Shown here piece by piece: positions 55,374-64,000 of a DNA stretch of 64,000 nucleotides. The position numbers were made by a program, and so were the translations under genes. The DNA is from Pseudohaliea rubra DSM 19751 (GTDB lineage: Bacteria > Pseudomonadota > Gammaproteobacteria > Pseudomonadales > Halieaceae). Position 1 is the first letter of the stretch, and the number at the start of each line of letters is the position of its first letter. The stretch covers positions 31,682 through 95,681 of the forward strand of contig NZ_KN234754.1 of the NCBI RefSeq assembly GCF_000764025.1, given 5' to 3'. Under the pieces are notes generated by a model that was not told the origin of the DNA, did not search any database, and saw nothing but the letters and a program-made list of their open reading frames with translations.

Positions 55374-55399
55374 GGGCCGCCTTGCTCCGGCGGCGGCCC
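55374..55399 (+). terminator. Hairpin after asd
   Basis: GGGCCGCC (55374-55381) pairs perfectly with GGCGGCCC (55392-55399) around a 10-base loop, 13 bases after the asd stop. Only TT follows, so it is a weak intrinsic terminator or a Rho-assisted end. The rest of the 236-base gap to fimV (55361-55596) carries an AT-richer stretch near 55484-55510 that could hold the fimV promoter; no convincing -35/-10 pair is seen. Confidence 0.5.
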
Positions 55400-55596
55400 T
55401 TGGCAGATACTGGGGTGACACAGGGCATTGACAGCAAAGGGTCCCCAGGGCCCGCGACGGGGGGTTGCGGGCGCCAGTGTACGTTGAGTAAAAAGTGCAT
55501 AATGAATTGCAAGTCATTGGGATGCATGGCATTTTGATGGCACCAGAGGGGGGCGCGGCAGCGCCGCGGGGTTCGGGACCATAACAAGGCAGCGCT

Positions 55597-58086
55597 ATGG
55601 CTAAACGGGTTCAGGCAACGGCTGTGCTCCTTGCCGGGGGGCTGTTGCACGCGGGACAGGCGGCAGCGCTCGGCCTCGGTGAGATGTCGCTCAGCTCATT
55701 TCTCAATGAGCCGCTCGACGCGGAGGTCTCCCTCCTCGATACCCGCGGGCTCACCACCGACGACATTCGTATACGCCTTGCCGGCGTCGAAGACTTTGAG
55801 CGGCTTGGCATCAATCGCAACTACTTTCTGACAAGCATCGATTTCAGGGTCAGCGTTGACCCGGCCACGGGGCGCGGTGTGATCCGCCTGTCCACGGACG
55901 AACCGGTCGTCGAGCCTTTTCTTGATCTGATCATCGAGGCCCGCTGGCCCAGCGGCCGGCTGCTGCGCGAGTACACCGTACTTGTGGACCCGCCGGCTTT
56001 CCGCGAGGAGGTGTTGACCGTATCGGCCAGCGCGCGTGTCGCCGAGACGGAGGCTGAAGAAGCCTCGGCCTCAACGCCACCGGGCCAGCAGCCGGAGACG
56101 CCCCCGGAGCCGCAGACAAGGACCGGTGAGCGTGGTGACCGGGTGCAGGTTCTCGACAGCGATCTGCCGCCCGGCGAGATGCCCCGGCGACCCTTTTCCG
56201 CGGCCACCGTGGATGAGCCGCAGGCCGGCAGTCGCTACCTGGTCAAGCGCGACGAGACGCTATGGCAGATTGCCCGTGGCGCGCGCCCCGAGGGTGTCAG
56301 CGTGCAGCAGGCGATGCTCGATATCCAGCGCCTCAACCCCGAGGCCTTCATCGATGGCAATATCAACCGGCTCAAGGCGGGGTACATTATTTACCTCCCC
56401 CGCGCCGGCGACATCAGCTCCGACGATGTGGCTGACGCGCTGGCAGAGGTGCAGGCGCAGAACAGCGCCTGGTCGTCCGGGCGCAGTCGCACTCCCGGGG
56501 TGACGGCGGCGGCCACGCTGCGTATTTCTGCCGACAGCGGCGGCAGTGACGCGCCGACGGCGGATGATACCGCGGAAGCTGTCGCCGCAGAGGGGCAGGC
56601 GCAGCAGGAAGCTGCGACGGCAGCCGTGGAGAGAGCACCAGCGCCGTCGCCGCCGGAACCGGACTCGCCTGAACCGGACCCAGTAGCCGCCGCTACAACA
56701 GCCTCGCCCCTGGAGGGGGAGCTGGCTGCTCAGCTTGCTGCCATGGCGGGGCGGCTCGATGCGCTGGAGGCGACGCTCTCGGTTAAGGATCAGGAGATTG
56801 CCCGCCTTGAAGATGCCCTGCGCGAGGCCCGTGACAGCGCCCAGGCTGCCGCCGCGGCCCGAGCCAGGGCAGAAGCGCCGGCGGAGCCTGTCGCGCGGGC
56901 TCCGGTTCCTGCGCCGGCCAGCTCTGCCGCGAGCGGCTTTATGCCCTGGGTTTATGGCATCGCCGGTGCGGTGGTGCTGGTACTGCTCGCCGTGCTCGGC
57001 TTTCGCCGCAGGCGGCGCAGCGGCACGCCGTTGCGGTCCGATGCGACCCCGGCCCGACCGGCTTCGCCGGCGCCGGCAGCGGCGGCGGACGATGACGTGT
57101 TCGCCGGCGTTACCCTGCGTGAGGATGCCGTGGACATGGCCGCCCCGGTTGTGGCCGCTGCGGATGGTGAAGAGCCTGCACACCGGGACGTTTCCGAGCG
57201 GGGGTACGGTGAGCGGCGCTACGACGACTACATCGACGACGCTGATGGTGGTGACGCCCTCGCCGAGGCCGATATCTATATTGCCTATGGCCGCTATCTG
57301 CAGGCCGCAGAACTCCTCAGTACCGCCATCCGTAGCGAGCCCGAGAACAGCGCCTTCCGCCTTAAGCTCCTTGAGCTCTATACAGACATGGGCGAGAGCG
57401 ACAAGGCTCTGGAGCAACTCGAAGCCCTGCGCGAACATGGTGCCGCCGACGCCGTCGCCCGCGCTGAACGGATTGTCGGTGGCGCAGCGCCTGCACCCAG
57501 GGCCCGACCGGAGCCGGCGGCCAGTCCCGCTGGCGCGGTAGAGCCTCCGCCTTCGCCCATGGTCCCGGAACCAGCGCCCGGGCCAGGGCCCGAAGTGGCG
57601 CCTGAGCCCCAGGTGGAGCCAGGGTCTGAAGAAGAGCCAGGCCCCGAGTCGGCATCGGATCCGCAGCTCGCCCAGGCCCCTGAACCGGCGCCGGAAGTCC
57701 CGGGGGCTGCGGCCCCGGAGCTTGCCGACGATGACAGCGTTTTCGATGGCCTGGCGATCGAAGAGGAACCGCCGGCGGCGGAGCCTGGCGAGGTGCTTGA
57801 TCTCGACCTGGAGCTCGAGGAGCCCCTGACCGATCCGGTGGAGGCGTCCGAGGCCGTGGACTTCGGCGCGCCGCCGCCGATGCCGGAGGCAGGCGGCAGC
57901 GAGAGTGATGAAGACCTGGTCTTCGCGGATGAGGGCGATCAGATCGCCACGCGCCTCGATCTGGCCCGCGCCTACCTCGACATGGGGGACAGCGACGGAG
58001 CCCGCTCGATTCTCCAGGAGGTCGTTCGCGACGGCAACGCCGACCAGCAGGAAGAGGCGAACACGCTGCTGGCCCGTCTTGGCTGA
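55597..58086 (+). CDS. fimV: FimV-like polar/pilus assembly protein
   Basis: An 829-aa inner-membrane protein needed for type IV pilus assembly and pole organisation in pseudomonads. A signal peptide (about 1-25) leads to a conserved LGEMSLSSFLNEPLDAEVSLL domain. A LysM motif lies at about 210-270 (YLVKRDETLWQIARGARPEG), then a coiled coil (about 385-430), one transmembrane helix at about 448-468, and a cytoplasmic part with TPRs and Pro/Glu-rich linkers. The FimV C-terminal domain closes the protein (DLARAYLDMGDSDGARSIL). It is in its usual place between asd and truA and complements pilU elsewhere in the window. Confidence 0.93.
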   Translation: MAKRVQATAVLLAGGLLHAGQAAALGLGEMSLSSFLNEPLDAEVSLLDTRGLTTDDIRIRLAGVEDFERLGINRNYFLTSIDFRVSVDPATGRGVIRLSTDEPVVEPFLDLIIEARWPSGRLLREYTVLVDPPAFREEVLTVSASARVAETEAEEASASTPPGQQPETPPEPQTRTGERGDRVQVLDSDLPPGEMPRRPFSAATVDEPQAGSRYLVKRDETLWQIARGARPEGVSVQQAMLDIQRLNPEAFIDGNINRLKAGYIIYLPRAGDISSDDVADALAEVQAQNSAWSSGRSRTPGVTAAATLRISADSGGSDAPTADDTAEAVAAEGQAQQEAATAAVERAPAPSPPEPDSPEPDPVAAATTASPLEGELAAQLAAMAGRLDALEATLSVKDQEIARLEDALREARDSAQAAAAARARAEAPAEPVARAPVPAPASSAASGFMPWVYGIAGAVVLVLLAVLGFRRRRRSGTPLRSDATPARPASPAPAAAADDDVFAGVTLREDAVDMAAPVVAAADGEEPAHRDVSERGYGERRYDDYIDDADGGDALAEADIYIAYGRYLQAAELLSTAIRSEPENSAFRLKLLELYTDMGESDKALEQLEALREHGAADAVARAERIVGGAAPAPRARPEPAASPAGAVEPPPSPMVPEPAPGPGPEVAPEPQVEPGSEEEPGPESASDPQLAQAPEPAPEVPGAAAPELADDDSVFDGLAIEEEPPAAEPGEVLDLDLELEEPLTDPVEASEAVDFGAPPPMPEAGGSESDEDLVFADEGDQIATRLDLARAYLDMGDSDGARSILQEVVRDGNADQQEEANTLLARLG

Positions 58087-58927
58087 CGCGCCCGCGCCAG
58101 CCTCACGCTTCCCCGATACCCCGCAGCCGCCCGGCACCCGGGTGGCGCTGCTTGTGGAATATGACGGCAGCGCCTTCTGCGGCTGGCAGTCCCAGCCGCA
58201 TGCCCCCAGCGTGCAGGATGCCCTCGAGGCAGCCCTGGCCGCTGTCGCGGCCACGCCCGTGCGTACGCACTGTGCCGGTCGCACCGATACCGGGGTTCAC
58301 GCCACGGGCCAGTGGGTGCATTTCGACGACCCGGTGGGGCGCAGCGCGAAGGCCTGGGTCCTCGGCACTAACGCCAACCTCCCGGGGACCGTGCGGGTGC
58401 TGCATGCCCAGGCGGTGCCGGTAGACTTTCACGCCCGCCACAGCGCCACTGCGCGGCGCTACCGTTACCTGGTCACCGACACGCCTGTCGCCCCGGCCCT
58501 CTATCGCGGCCTCGTGACCTGGCGTCGCGGCAGCCTCGATGCCGGACGCATGCACAAGGCAGCACAGCTTCTACTGGGCGAGCTGGACTTCAGTAGTTTC
58601 CGCGCTGCCGGATGCCAGTCGCGCACCCCGTGGCGACGGGTGGAAGCCATCAGCGTCGCCCGGGCCGGTCCGCTGCTTTGCGTGGACATCACCGCCAACG
58701 CGTTTCTGCACCACATGGTGCGCAACATCGCCGGTGCGCTGCTCGCCATCGGCGCCGGTGAGCGGGACGCCGACTGGCTGGAGAGGCTTCTTGCCTGCCG
58801 GGATCGACGGCAGGGGGCGGAGACCGCGCCACCGGACGGTCTTTATCTTGTCGCCGTGCGCTACCCGGAACGCTTTGCCCTCGTGCCACCGTCGCGGCCC
58901 TTCCTTTTCCCTTTCCCCGGGGACTAG
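58079..58927 (+). CDS. truA: tRNA pseudouridine(38-40) synthase
   Basis: A 282-aa pseudouridine synthase that modifies positions 38-40 of the tRNA anticodon stem-loop. The catalytic Asp lies in CAGRTDTGVHATGQ, with VEYDGSAFCGWQSQ near the N-terminus and NAFLHHMVRNIAGALLAIG near the C-terminus. The start is unclear because there is no ATG. TTG 58079, overlapping the fimV end by 8 bases, gives an N-terminus of family length; GTG 58142 would begin only three residues before the core strand. Neither has a visible ribosome site, so coupling to fimV is likely. Confidence 0.92.
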   Translation: MADAPAPASRFPDTPQPPGTRVALLVEYDGSAFCGWQSQPHAPSVQDALEAALAAVAATPVRTHCAGRTDTGVHATGQWVHFDDPVGRSAKAWVLGTNANLPGTVRVLHAQAVPVDFHARHSATARRYRYLVTDTPVAPALYRGLVTWRRGSLDAGRMHKAAQLLLGELDFSSFRAAGCQSRTPWRRVEAISVARAGPLLCVDITANAFLHHMVRNIAGALLAIGAGERDADWLERLLACRDRRQGAETAPPDGLYLVAVRYPERFALVPPSRPFLFPFPGD

Positions 58928-58985
58928 AGCCAGTTCGCGGTACGTTCTGCTATCATTCGCGCCTTGGCCAGGGGGCAGGACGACG

Positions 58986-59642
58986 GTGGCGTTAACGAGG
59001 ACACGCATCAAGGTCTGCGGTATCACCCGCCCGGAGGATGCTGTCGCCGCGGCGGACGCGGGTGTAGATGCTATTGGCCTTGTTTTTCACCGGGATAGTC
59101 CCCGGGCTGTGTCCCCCGCACAGGCTGCGCTCATCGCTCGAGCTGTGGGTCCCCTTGTGACCGTGGTCGCCCTGTTCGTGGACGCGGCAGAAGCGGCGGT
59201 TCAGGAGGTCCTGGCAGCGGCTCCGGTGGGGCTGCTGCAGTTTCACGGTGCCGAGAGCGCGGCGGCGTGCGGTCGCTACCACCGGCCTTACCTGAAAGCC
59301 CTGCGTATGGCGCCGGGGCTGGCCGTGGAAGCGGTGGCGGAGGGCTATGACAGAGCCAGCGGGATTCTGCTGGACAGTTTTCGGCCGGGGGTGCCAGGCG
59401 GCACCGGCGAGGCCTTCGACTGGGACCGGGTGCCGGTGGCGCTGCGGTCCCGCCTGGTGCTTGCCGGCGGGCTCACGCCGGCCAACGTGGGCGATGCTAT
59501 CGCCCGGGTGGGTCCCGCGGCGGTAGACGTCAGCGGGGGCGTGGAGGCGGCACCGGGCCTCAAGGATGCAACGCGTATTGCCGCCTTCGTGGCGGCGGTG
59601 CGGGCGGCGGACAGCAAGCGGCAAAGCGGGAGCAAGCCATGA
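58986..59642 (+). CDS. trpF: Phosphoribosylanthranilate isomerase
   Basis: A 218-aa TIM-barrel enzyme of tryptophan synthesis, converting phosphoribosylanthranilate to CdRP. It shows [12 protein letters not shown] with the catalytic Cys, [13 protein letters not shown] and the catalytic Asp, and [10 protein letters not shown] followed by [11 protein letters not shown] for phosphate binding. The start is GTG 58986, after an AGGACG-like site. It overlaps trpB by 4 bases (ATGA), so translation of the two is coupled. The 58-base gap after truA holds a TATCAT that might be a -10 box. Confidence 0.95.
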   Translation: MALTRTRIKVCGITRPEDAVAAADAGVDAIGLVFHRDSPRAVSPAQAALIARAVGPLVTVVALFVDAAEAAVQEVLAAAPVGLLQFHGAESAAACGRYHRPYLKALRMAPGLAVEAVAEGYDRASGILLDSFRPGVPGGTGEAFDWDRVPVALRSRLVLAGGLTPANVGDAIARVGPAAVDVSGGVEAAPGLKDATRIAAFVAAVRAADSKRQSGSKP

Positions 59643-60859
59643 CCATCAAGCTCGATCCACAGCTCATTAATACTGTGCCGGATGCCGACGGGCGCTTCGG
59701 TGCTTACGGTGGCCGCTTCGTCTCAGAGACGCTCATTGCGGCGCTGGCTGAACTCGACAGCGTTTACCGGGAACTGTCGGCGGACCCGGCTTTCCAGCGT
59801 GAGCTCGATGAAGATCTCGCGCATTACGTCGGTCGGCCTTCGCCCCTTTATGAGGCGCGGCGCCTTTCCGACGAGATCGGCGGCGGGCGTATCCACTTCA
59901 AACGCGAGGATCTGAACCACACCGGCGCGCACAAAGTGAACAATACCGTCGGCCAGGCGCTGCTCGCCAAACACATGGGCAAGCCGCGGGTGATCGCCGA
60001 AACCGGGGCCGGCCAGCACGGGGTTGCCAGCGCGACCATTGCGGCTCGTCTCGGCCTCGAGTGCCACGTGTTCATGGGCGCCGAGGATGTAAAACGGCAG
60101 TCGCTCAACGTTTACCGCATGAAGCTCCTCGGCGCTACCGTGGTGCCGGTCACGTCCGGTTCGCGGACCCTCAAAGATGCCATGAACGAGGCCATGCGTG
60201 ACTGGGTTACCAACGTCGATGACACCTTCTACATCATCGGCACGGTCGCAGGTCCTCACCCTTACCCGATGCTCGTTCGCGACTTCCAGTGCGTTATCGG
60301 TCGCGAGGCACGAGCCCAGTGCCTGGCCCAGACCGGGCAGCTCCCGGACGCCCTGGTGGCCTGTGTCGGCGGCGGTTCCAACGCCATCGGCCTGTTCCAC
60401 CCCTTCCTGCAGGACGAAGGTGTCTCCATGTACGGGGTCGAGGCAGGCGGGGAGGGCCTCGCGTCGGGCCGCCACGCGGCGCCGCTCTCCGCGGGTACTC
60501 CCGGAGTGCTCCATGGCAATCGCACCTACCTCATGCAGGATGACGATGGCCAGATCAGCGAGACCCACTCCGTCTCCGCAGGCCTCGACTATCCGGGTGT
60601 CGGTCCGGAGCACGCCTGGCTCAAGGACATCGGCCGCGTCAACTACGTGGCCGTGGACGACCGCGAGGCGCTGGCCAGCTTTCACCGGGTCACCCGCACC
60701 GAGGGCATCATGCCGGCGCTGGAAACAGCCCACGCCCTCGCCTACGCTGAAAAGCTCGCGGCGAGCATGCGCCCGGACCAGCACATTGTGGTGAACCTGT
60801 CCGGCCGTGGCGACAAGGATATCCTGACCGTTGCCGATCTCGATGGTATTGAACTGTAG
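59639..60859 (+). CDS. trpB: Tryptophan synthase beta subunit
   Basis: A 406-aa PLP enzyme that joins indole and serine. The PLP Lys is K99 in [19 protein letters not shown] and the glycine-rich GGGSNAIG cofactor loop are present, as is the C-terminal LSGRGDKDI. It begins [13 protein letters not shown] after a short extension, as in typical TrpB1. The start is ATG 59639, overlapping trpF by 4 bases. trpA follows after 15 bases. There is no trp leader in view. Confidence 0.98.
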   Translation: MTIKLDPQLINTVPDADGRFGAYGGRFVSETLIAALAELDSVYRELSADPAFQRELDEDLAHYVGRPSPLYEARRLSDEIGGGRIHFKREDLNHTGAHKVNNTVGQALLAKHMGKPRVIAETGAGQHGVASATIAARLGLECHVFMGAEDVKRQSLNVYRMKLLGATVVPVTSGSRTLKDAMNEAMRDWVTNVDDTFYIIGTVAGPHPYPMLVRDFQCVIGREARAQCLAQTGQLPDALVACVGGGSNAIGLFHPFLQDEGVSMYGVEAGGEGLASGRHAAPLSAGTPGVLHGNRTYLMQDDDGQISETHSVSAGLDYPGVGPEHAWLKDIGRVNYVAVDDREALASFHRVTRTEGIMPALETAHALAYAEKLAASMRPDQHIVVNLSGRGDKDILTVADLDGIEL

Positions 60860-60874
60860 TCTGAAGGAGGCTCC

Positions 60875-61699
60875 ATGAGTCGTATTGCGGGGCGTTTCCG
60901 GGAGCTTGCCGCCGCGGGCCGCACGGCCCTGGTGCCCTATGTGGTCGCCGGCGATCCGGACCCGGCCGCCACCGTGCCGCTGCTCCATGCTCTGGTGGCT
61001 GCCGGTGCCGATGTGCTCGAGCTGGGTGTCCCTTTCTCAGATCCGATGTCCGAAGGCCCGGTGATCCAGCGCGCCCATGAGCGCTCCCTCGCCGGCGGTA
61101 CCCGGCTGCGTTCCGTGCTCGAACTCGTGCGCGAGTTCCGCCGCGATGATCCGGCTACGCCGCTGTTGCTCATGGGCTATGCCAACCCCGTGGAGCACAT
61201 GGGCTACGATGTGTTCGCAGACGCGGCCGCCGATGCCGGCGTTGACGGTCTGCTGACCGTGGACATCCCGCCGGAGGAGGTTGCGCGCGTCAACCGGGAG
61301 CTGAAGCGCGTTGCTATGGATAACATTTTCCTTATCGCGCCGACCACGCCGGAGGCGCGCCTCGACCTCATCACCCGGGAGGCGAGTGGCTTCATCTACT
61401 ACGTATCCCTCAAGGGTGTGACCGGCGCTGGCAATCTCGACGTCGCGGACGTCAGCCGGCACCTGGCGCGGATTCGTGGCCACACGGGGCTGCCGGTCTG
61501 TGTCGGCTTCGGTATCAAGGACGCTGCTTCGGCTGCCGCTGTCGCCGGCACGGCGGACGGTGTCGTCGTCGGCTCGGCGCTGGTCGATTGTCATGCGCGC
61601 GCGCTGGCCGAGGGGCTCGCTCCCGAGGCGGCGCGCGAGCGGGTCGTTGCGCTGGTCGCCGAGATCCGCAGCGGGATCGACGCCGCAGTTGCGGCCTGA
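60875..61699 (+). CDS. trpA: Tryptophan synthase alpha subunit
   Basis: A 274-aa TIM barrel that cleaves indole-3-glycerol phosphate and channels indole to TrpB. The catalytic Glu is in LELGVPFSDPMSEGP and the Asp in LLTVDIPPEE. LLMGYANPVEHMGYD and VGFGIKDA are also typical. The loop reads MSEGP, where many TrpA read M-A-DGP, a mild change. The start ATG 60875 has GAAGGAGG about 5 bases upstream. accD follows after a short gap with its own -10 box. Confidence 0.97.
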   Translation: MSRIAGRFRELAAAGRTALVPYVVAGDPDPAATVPLLHALVAAGADVLELGVPFSDPMSEGPVIQRAHERSLAGGTRLRSVLELVREFRRDDPATPLLLMGYANPVEHMGYDVFADAAADAGVDGLLTVDIPPEEVARVNRELKRVAMDNIFLIAPTTPEARLDLITREASGFIYYVSLKGVTGAGNLDVADVSRHLARIRGHTGLPVCVGFGIKDAASAAAVAGTADGVVVGSALVDCHARALAEGLAPEAARERVVALVAEIRSGIDAAVAA

Positions 61700-61713
61700 C
61701 CGGGCGCCGGACG

Positions 61714-61719
61714 TATAAT
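61714..61719 (+). promoter_or_regulatory. -10 box of a probable accD-folC promoter
   Basis: A perfect TATAAT lies 23 bases before the accD start in the 43-base gap after trpA. TTGCGG at 61689-61694 could be a weak -35 at 19-base spacing. It would give accD and folC a promoter separate from the trp genes. Confidence 0.45.
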
Positions 61720-61742
61720 GCCCGCCGACAGCAGGGGGAGCC

Positions 61743-62825
61743 ATGAGCTGGATTGACAAGATTCTGCCTTCCGGCGTGAAGAGCAGCACGGCAGAAACGC
61801 GGCGCGCCACGGTGCCCGAGGGCCTGTGGAAGAAGTGCATCAAGTGTGATTCGGTACTTTATATCCCGGATCTCGAGCGCAATCAGCAGGTGTGCCCGAA
61901 GTGTGGCCATCATATGCGTATCGGCGCCCGCCGGCGCCTGGACCTGTTCCTCGATGACGGCGGCCGGGAGGAGATCTTTGCGGATATCGAGCCCGTCGAC
62001 CGGCTCAAGTTCCGCGACAAGAAGCGCTACCGCGATCGTCTTGCCGGTGCCCAGAAGTCCACGGGCGAGCGCGATGCCCTGGTCGCCATGAAGGGCACTC
62101 TCCATGGCCAGCCCGTGATCGCCGTGGCCTTCGAGTTCAACTTTCACGGCGGCTCCATGGGCTATGCCGTCGGCGAGAAGTTCACCCGCGCCGCGCAGCA
62201 GGCTCTGCTGGAACGCATTCCCCTCGTGTGTTTCTCGGCCTCTGGCGGCGCCCGCATGCAGGAGGCGCTCATCTCGCTCATGCAGATGGCCAAGACCAGC
62301 GCGGTCATCGAGCGTCTCCACGGCGCCGGTGTGCCCTATGTCTCGGTGCTCACCGATCCGATCTACGGCGGGGTGTCGGCCTCGCTCGCTCTCCTGGGCG
62401 ATCTCAACATCGCCGAGCCGGATGCCCGGGCTGGTTTTGCCGGCCCCAACATCATCGAGCAGACCATCCGCCAGAAGCTGCCCAAGGGTTTCCAGCGCAG
62501 CGAGTTCCTGCTCGAGCACGGTGCCATCGACATGATTGTCGACCGCGCTGACCTTCGCAATACCCTTGCCCGCCTGCTTGCAAAGTTTCTCGGTGAGCCC
62601 CAGCCCGGCCGGGTGGATGACGAACCCGGGGCGGTCGAGGCGCCTGCTGCCAGTGCCGCGACACCGGTCGCGGCCCCCGAGTCTGCCGAGACGGCCGGCG
62701 AGGCCGGCGCTGCGGAGGCTTCGTCGGAGGCCGGCAGCGTCGAGGACGACACGGACAGTTCGGCGGAGGCCAGCGAGTCCCGGGACGACGAGGACCAGGA
62801 GACGCCCCCGCGGAGTGATGGCTGA
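61743..62825 (+). CDS. accD: Acetyl-CoA carboxylase, carboxyltransferase beta subunit, with acidic tail
   Basis: A 360-aa subunit that with AccA moves the carboxyl group from biotin to acetyl-CoA in fatty acid synthesis. The zinc ribbon is C32, C35, C51 and C54, followed by the crotonase-fold core ([40 protein letters not shown]). The core ends near residue 290. The remaining 65-70 residues are a low-complexity, Asp/Glu/Ala/Ser-rich tail absent from E. coli AccD (304 aa). The start ATG 61743 has AGGGGGAG about 4 bases upstream. It overlaps folC by 8 bases. Confidence 0.96.
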   Translation: MSWIDKILPSGVKSSTAETRRATVPEGLWKKCIKCDSVLYIPDLERNQQVCPKCGHHMRIGARRRLDLFLDDGGREEIFADIEPVDRLKFRDKKRYRDRLAGAQKSTGERDALVAMKGTLHGQPVIAVAFEFNFHGGSMGYAVGEKFTRAAQQALLERIPLVCFSASGGARMQEALISLMQMAKTSAVIERLHGAGVPYVSVLTDPIYGGVSASLALLGDLNIAEPDARAGFAGPNIIEQTIRQKLPKGFQRSEFLLEHGAIDMIVDRADLRNTLARLLAKFLGEPQPGRVDDEPGAVEAPAASAATPVAAPESAETAGEAGAAEASSEAGSVEDDTDSSAEASESRDDEDQETPPRSDG

Positions 62826-64000
62826 GCCGTCGGATCTCGTCGACTGGCTCGAGCGCCTCGAGCAGCGTCACCCGCGGGAAATCGATCTCGGACTCACCCG
62901 CATTGCCCGAGTGGCCGATCGCCTGGGCCTCCGGCCCTTTCCCGCCCCGGTGCTCACCGTGGCCGGGACCAACGGCAAGGGTACCGTAACCCACTGCGCC
63001 GCGGCGCTGGCCCGGGCCGCCGGCCGTCGCGTCGGCGCCTACACGTCTCCGCACCTGCTGCGCTTCAACGAGCGTATTGCCATCGACGGCATTCCGGCCG
63101 GCGATGCTGCGATTGTACGTGCCTTCGAGGCTATCGAGGCCGCGCGGGGCACCATCAGCCTGAGCTACTTCGAAACGGCCACGCTCGCCGCCCTGTGGTT
63201 ATTCCGCGACGCCGCCGTGGAGCTCGCGGTGCTGGAGGTCGGCCTCGGTGGCCGCCTCGATGCGACCAATATTCTTGACGCGGATGTCGCGGTGATAACC
63301 CGCATTGGCCTGGACCACCGCGAGTGGCTCGGTGACACGGTGGAGGCGATAGCGATCGAGAAAGCGGGCATTGCCCGCCGTGATCGTCCTGTAATCCTTG
63401 GCGAGCGTGACTACCCGGCAAGCATGGATGCGGCGCTTGCCGCGGCCGGCGCCCGGTCCCTCCGGGCCGGCCGTGACTGGCACTGGGTATGCTCGGGGGG
63501 AGAACTGACGGTGACCACGGCTCGCGGGTGCCGGCTGGACGTGCCGTTGGCAGATGCCCTGGAGCCCGGTAACGTCGCTGCGGCTGTCTGCGCCGTGGAC
63601 AGTCTGATCCCGCTCGCCCCCGGCGCTGTGGCTGAAGCGCTGCGGGCTGTCTCTGTGCCGGGACGCAGGGAACGGCGGGCACTCGGCGCGGGAGAACTCT
63701 GGCTGGATGTGGCGCACAATCCGGATGCGGCAGCGGGACTGGCCGACGCGCTCGCCCGCGCGCCTGCCGGTGCGACCCACGGACTCTGCGCCATTATGGA
63801 GGACAAGGACCTTGCGGGTATTTTCGCACCCCTTGCCGGGCGTCTGGACAGCCTGGTCGTCTGCGACCTGCCGGGCAACGGGCGTGCCGCCTCGGTAGAG
63901 AAGCTCGCAGCGGCGGCGGCCGCGGCGGGCGTCACCCGTGTGCTCCGGGCCGGGGATCTCGACACCGGCTGGCGGGCCCTGGCGCCGCGGATAGCCGGCG
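62818..64000 (+). CDS. folC: Folylpolyglutamate / dihydrofolate synthase (3' partial)
   Basis: The frame is open to the window end, with 394 codons visible. It is the Mur-ligase-type enzyme that adds glutamate to folates and makes dihydrofolate. The P-loop is GTNGKGT (residues 50-56), the ATP and metal segments are [13 protein letters not shown] and [17 protein letters not shown] with the IEKAGIAR loop, and DVAHNPDAA marks the C-terminal domain. The start is ATG 62818, overlapping accD by 8 bases, the common accD-folC arrangement. About 20-40 C-terminal residues should lie beyond the window. Confidence 0.95.
   Translation, partial: MAEPSDLVDWLERLEQRHPREIDLGLTRIARVADRLGLRPFPAPVLTVAGTNGKGTVTHCAAALARAAGRRVGAYTSPHLLRFNERIAIDGIPAGDAAIVRAFEAIEAARGTISLSYFETATLAALWLFRDAAVELAVLEVGLGGRLDATNILDADVAVITRIGLDHREWLGDTVEAIAIEKAGIARRDRPVILGERDYPASMDAALAAAGARSLRAGRDWHWVCSGGELTVTTARGCRLDVPLADALEPGNVAAAVCAVDSLIPLAPGAVAEALRAVSVPGRRERRALGAGELWLDVAHNPDAAAGLADALARAPAGATHGLCAIMEDKDLAGIFAPLAGRLDSLVVCDLPGNGRAASVEKLAAAAAAAGVTRVLRAGDLDTGWRALAPRIAG

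Noticed and set aside
55357..55650. 97-aa minus-strand ORF before fimV
   Set aside because: It overlaps the fimV start and the asd end, has an Arg-rich tail from the terminator hairpin, and shows no family.
56260..58284. 674-aa minus-strand ORF over fimV and truA
   Set aside because: Arg-rich antisense frame without homology; fimV and truA are unmistakable.

Overview
The window is a high-GC chromosomal segment from a gammaproteobacterium. The evidence is the gene content: PilU, SlyX, the YciH/SUI1 factor, fused RlmKL, TamA/TamB, Slt, and the order leuC-leuD-leuB-asd-fimV-truA-trpF-trpB-trpA-accD-folC. I cannot assign a genus. Coding density is high and most operon genes overlap or abut. Many long antisense ORFs are GC-driven shadows and were left out. 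I saw no insertion sequence, prophage, CRISPR array or rRNA. There is one tRNA.

Layout. 1-1945: the 3' end of a quinone-oxidoreductase-like alcohol dehydrogenase, a convergent pilU, and tRNA-Arg(CCT). 1961-8108: a seven-gene Bat-type operon (MoxR ATPase, DUF58, DUF4381, two VWA membrane proteins, a TPR protein, a BatD-like protein), likely an envelope chaperone or stress complex. 8257-12887: soluble lytic transglycosylase, a TIGR04283/TIGR04282 transferase pair, a small unknown protein, a low-GC gap, a SUI1 factor and slyX.

12971-33231 is the accessory, metabolic part. It holds a two-gene acyl-CoA dehydrogenase pair with a tiny membrane protein, an epoxide hydrolase, an SRPBCC-SDR fusion, an HSL-type esterase, a PlsC-like acyltransferase, a dienelactone hydrolase, an S1/P1 nuclease and an SCP-x-like thiolase. 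These are followed by a three-gene set resembling LvaA-LvaB-LvaC (4-hydroxyacyl-CoA kinase, DUF6285, acyl-CoA dehydrogenase). Last comes a four-gene envelope cluster: DUF1302 barrel, DUF1329 LolA-like protein, YCF48-like propeller and MMPL/RND pump. Together they suggest uptake or export and beta-oxidation-like breakdown of a hydrophobic or hydroxylated acyl substrate. The substrate is unknown.

33238-47589: a one-domain asparaginase-like protein, a two-domain polyphosphate:AMP phosphotransferase, a methyltransferase, tamA-tamB, an aminotransferase with pyruvate phosphate dikinase, two lipoproteins and an HTH protein. 47598-51021: rlmKL, a low-GC gap carrying two perfect DnaA boxes, a flavodoxin-like protein and a PaaI-type thioesterase. 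51125-64000: the leu-asd-fimV-truA-trp-accD-folC supercluster, in which folC runs off the window. The AccD here has a long acidic tail.
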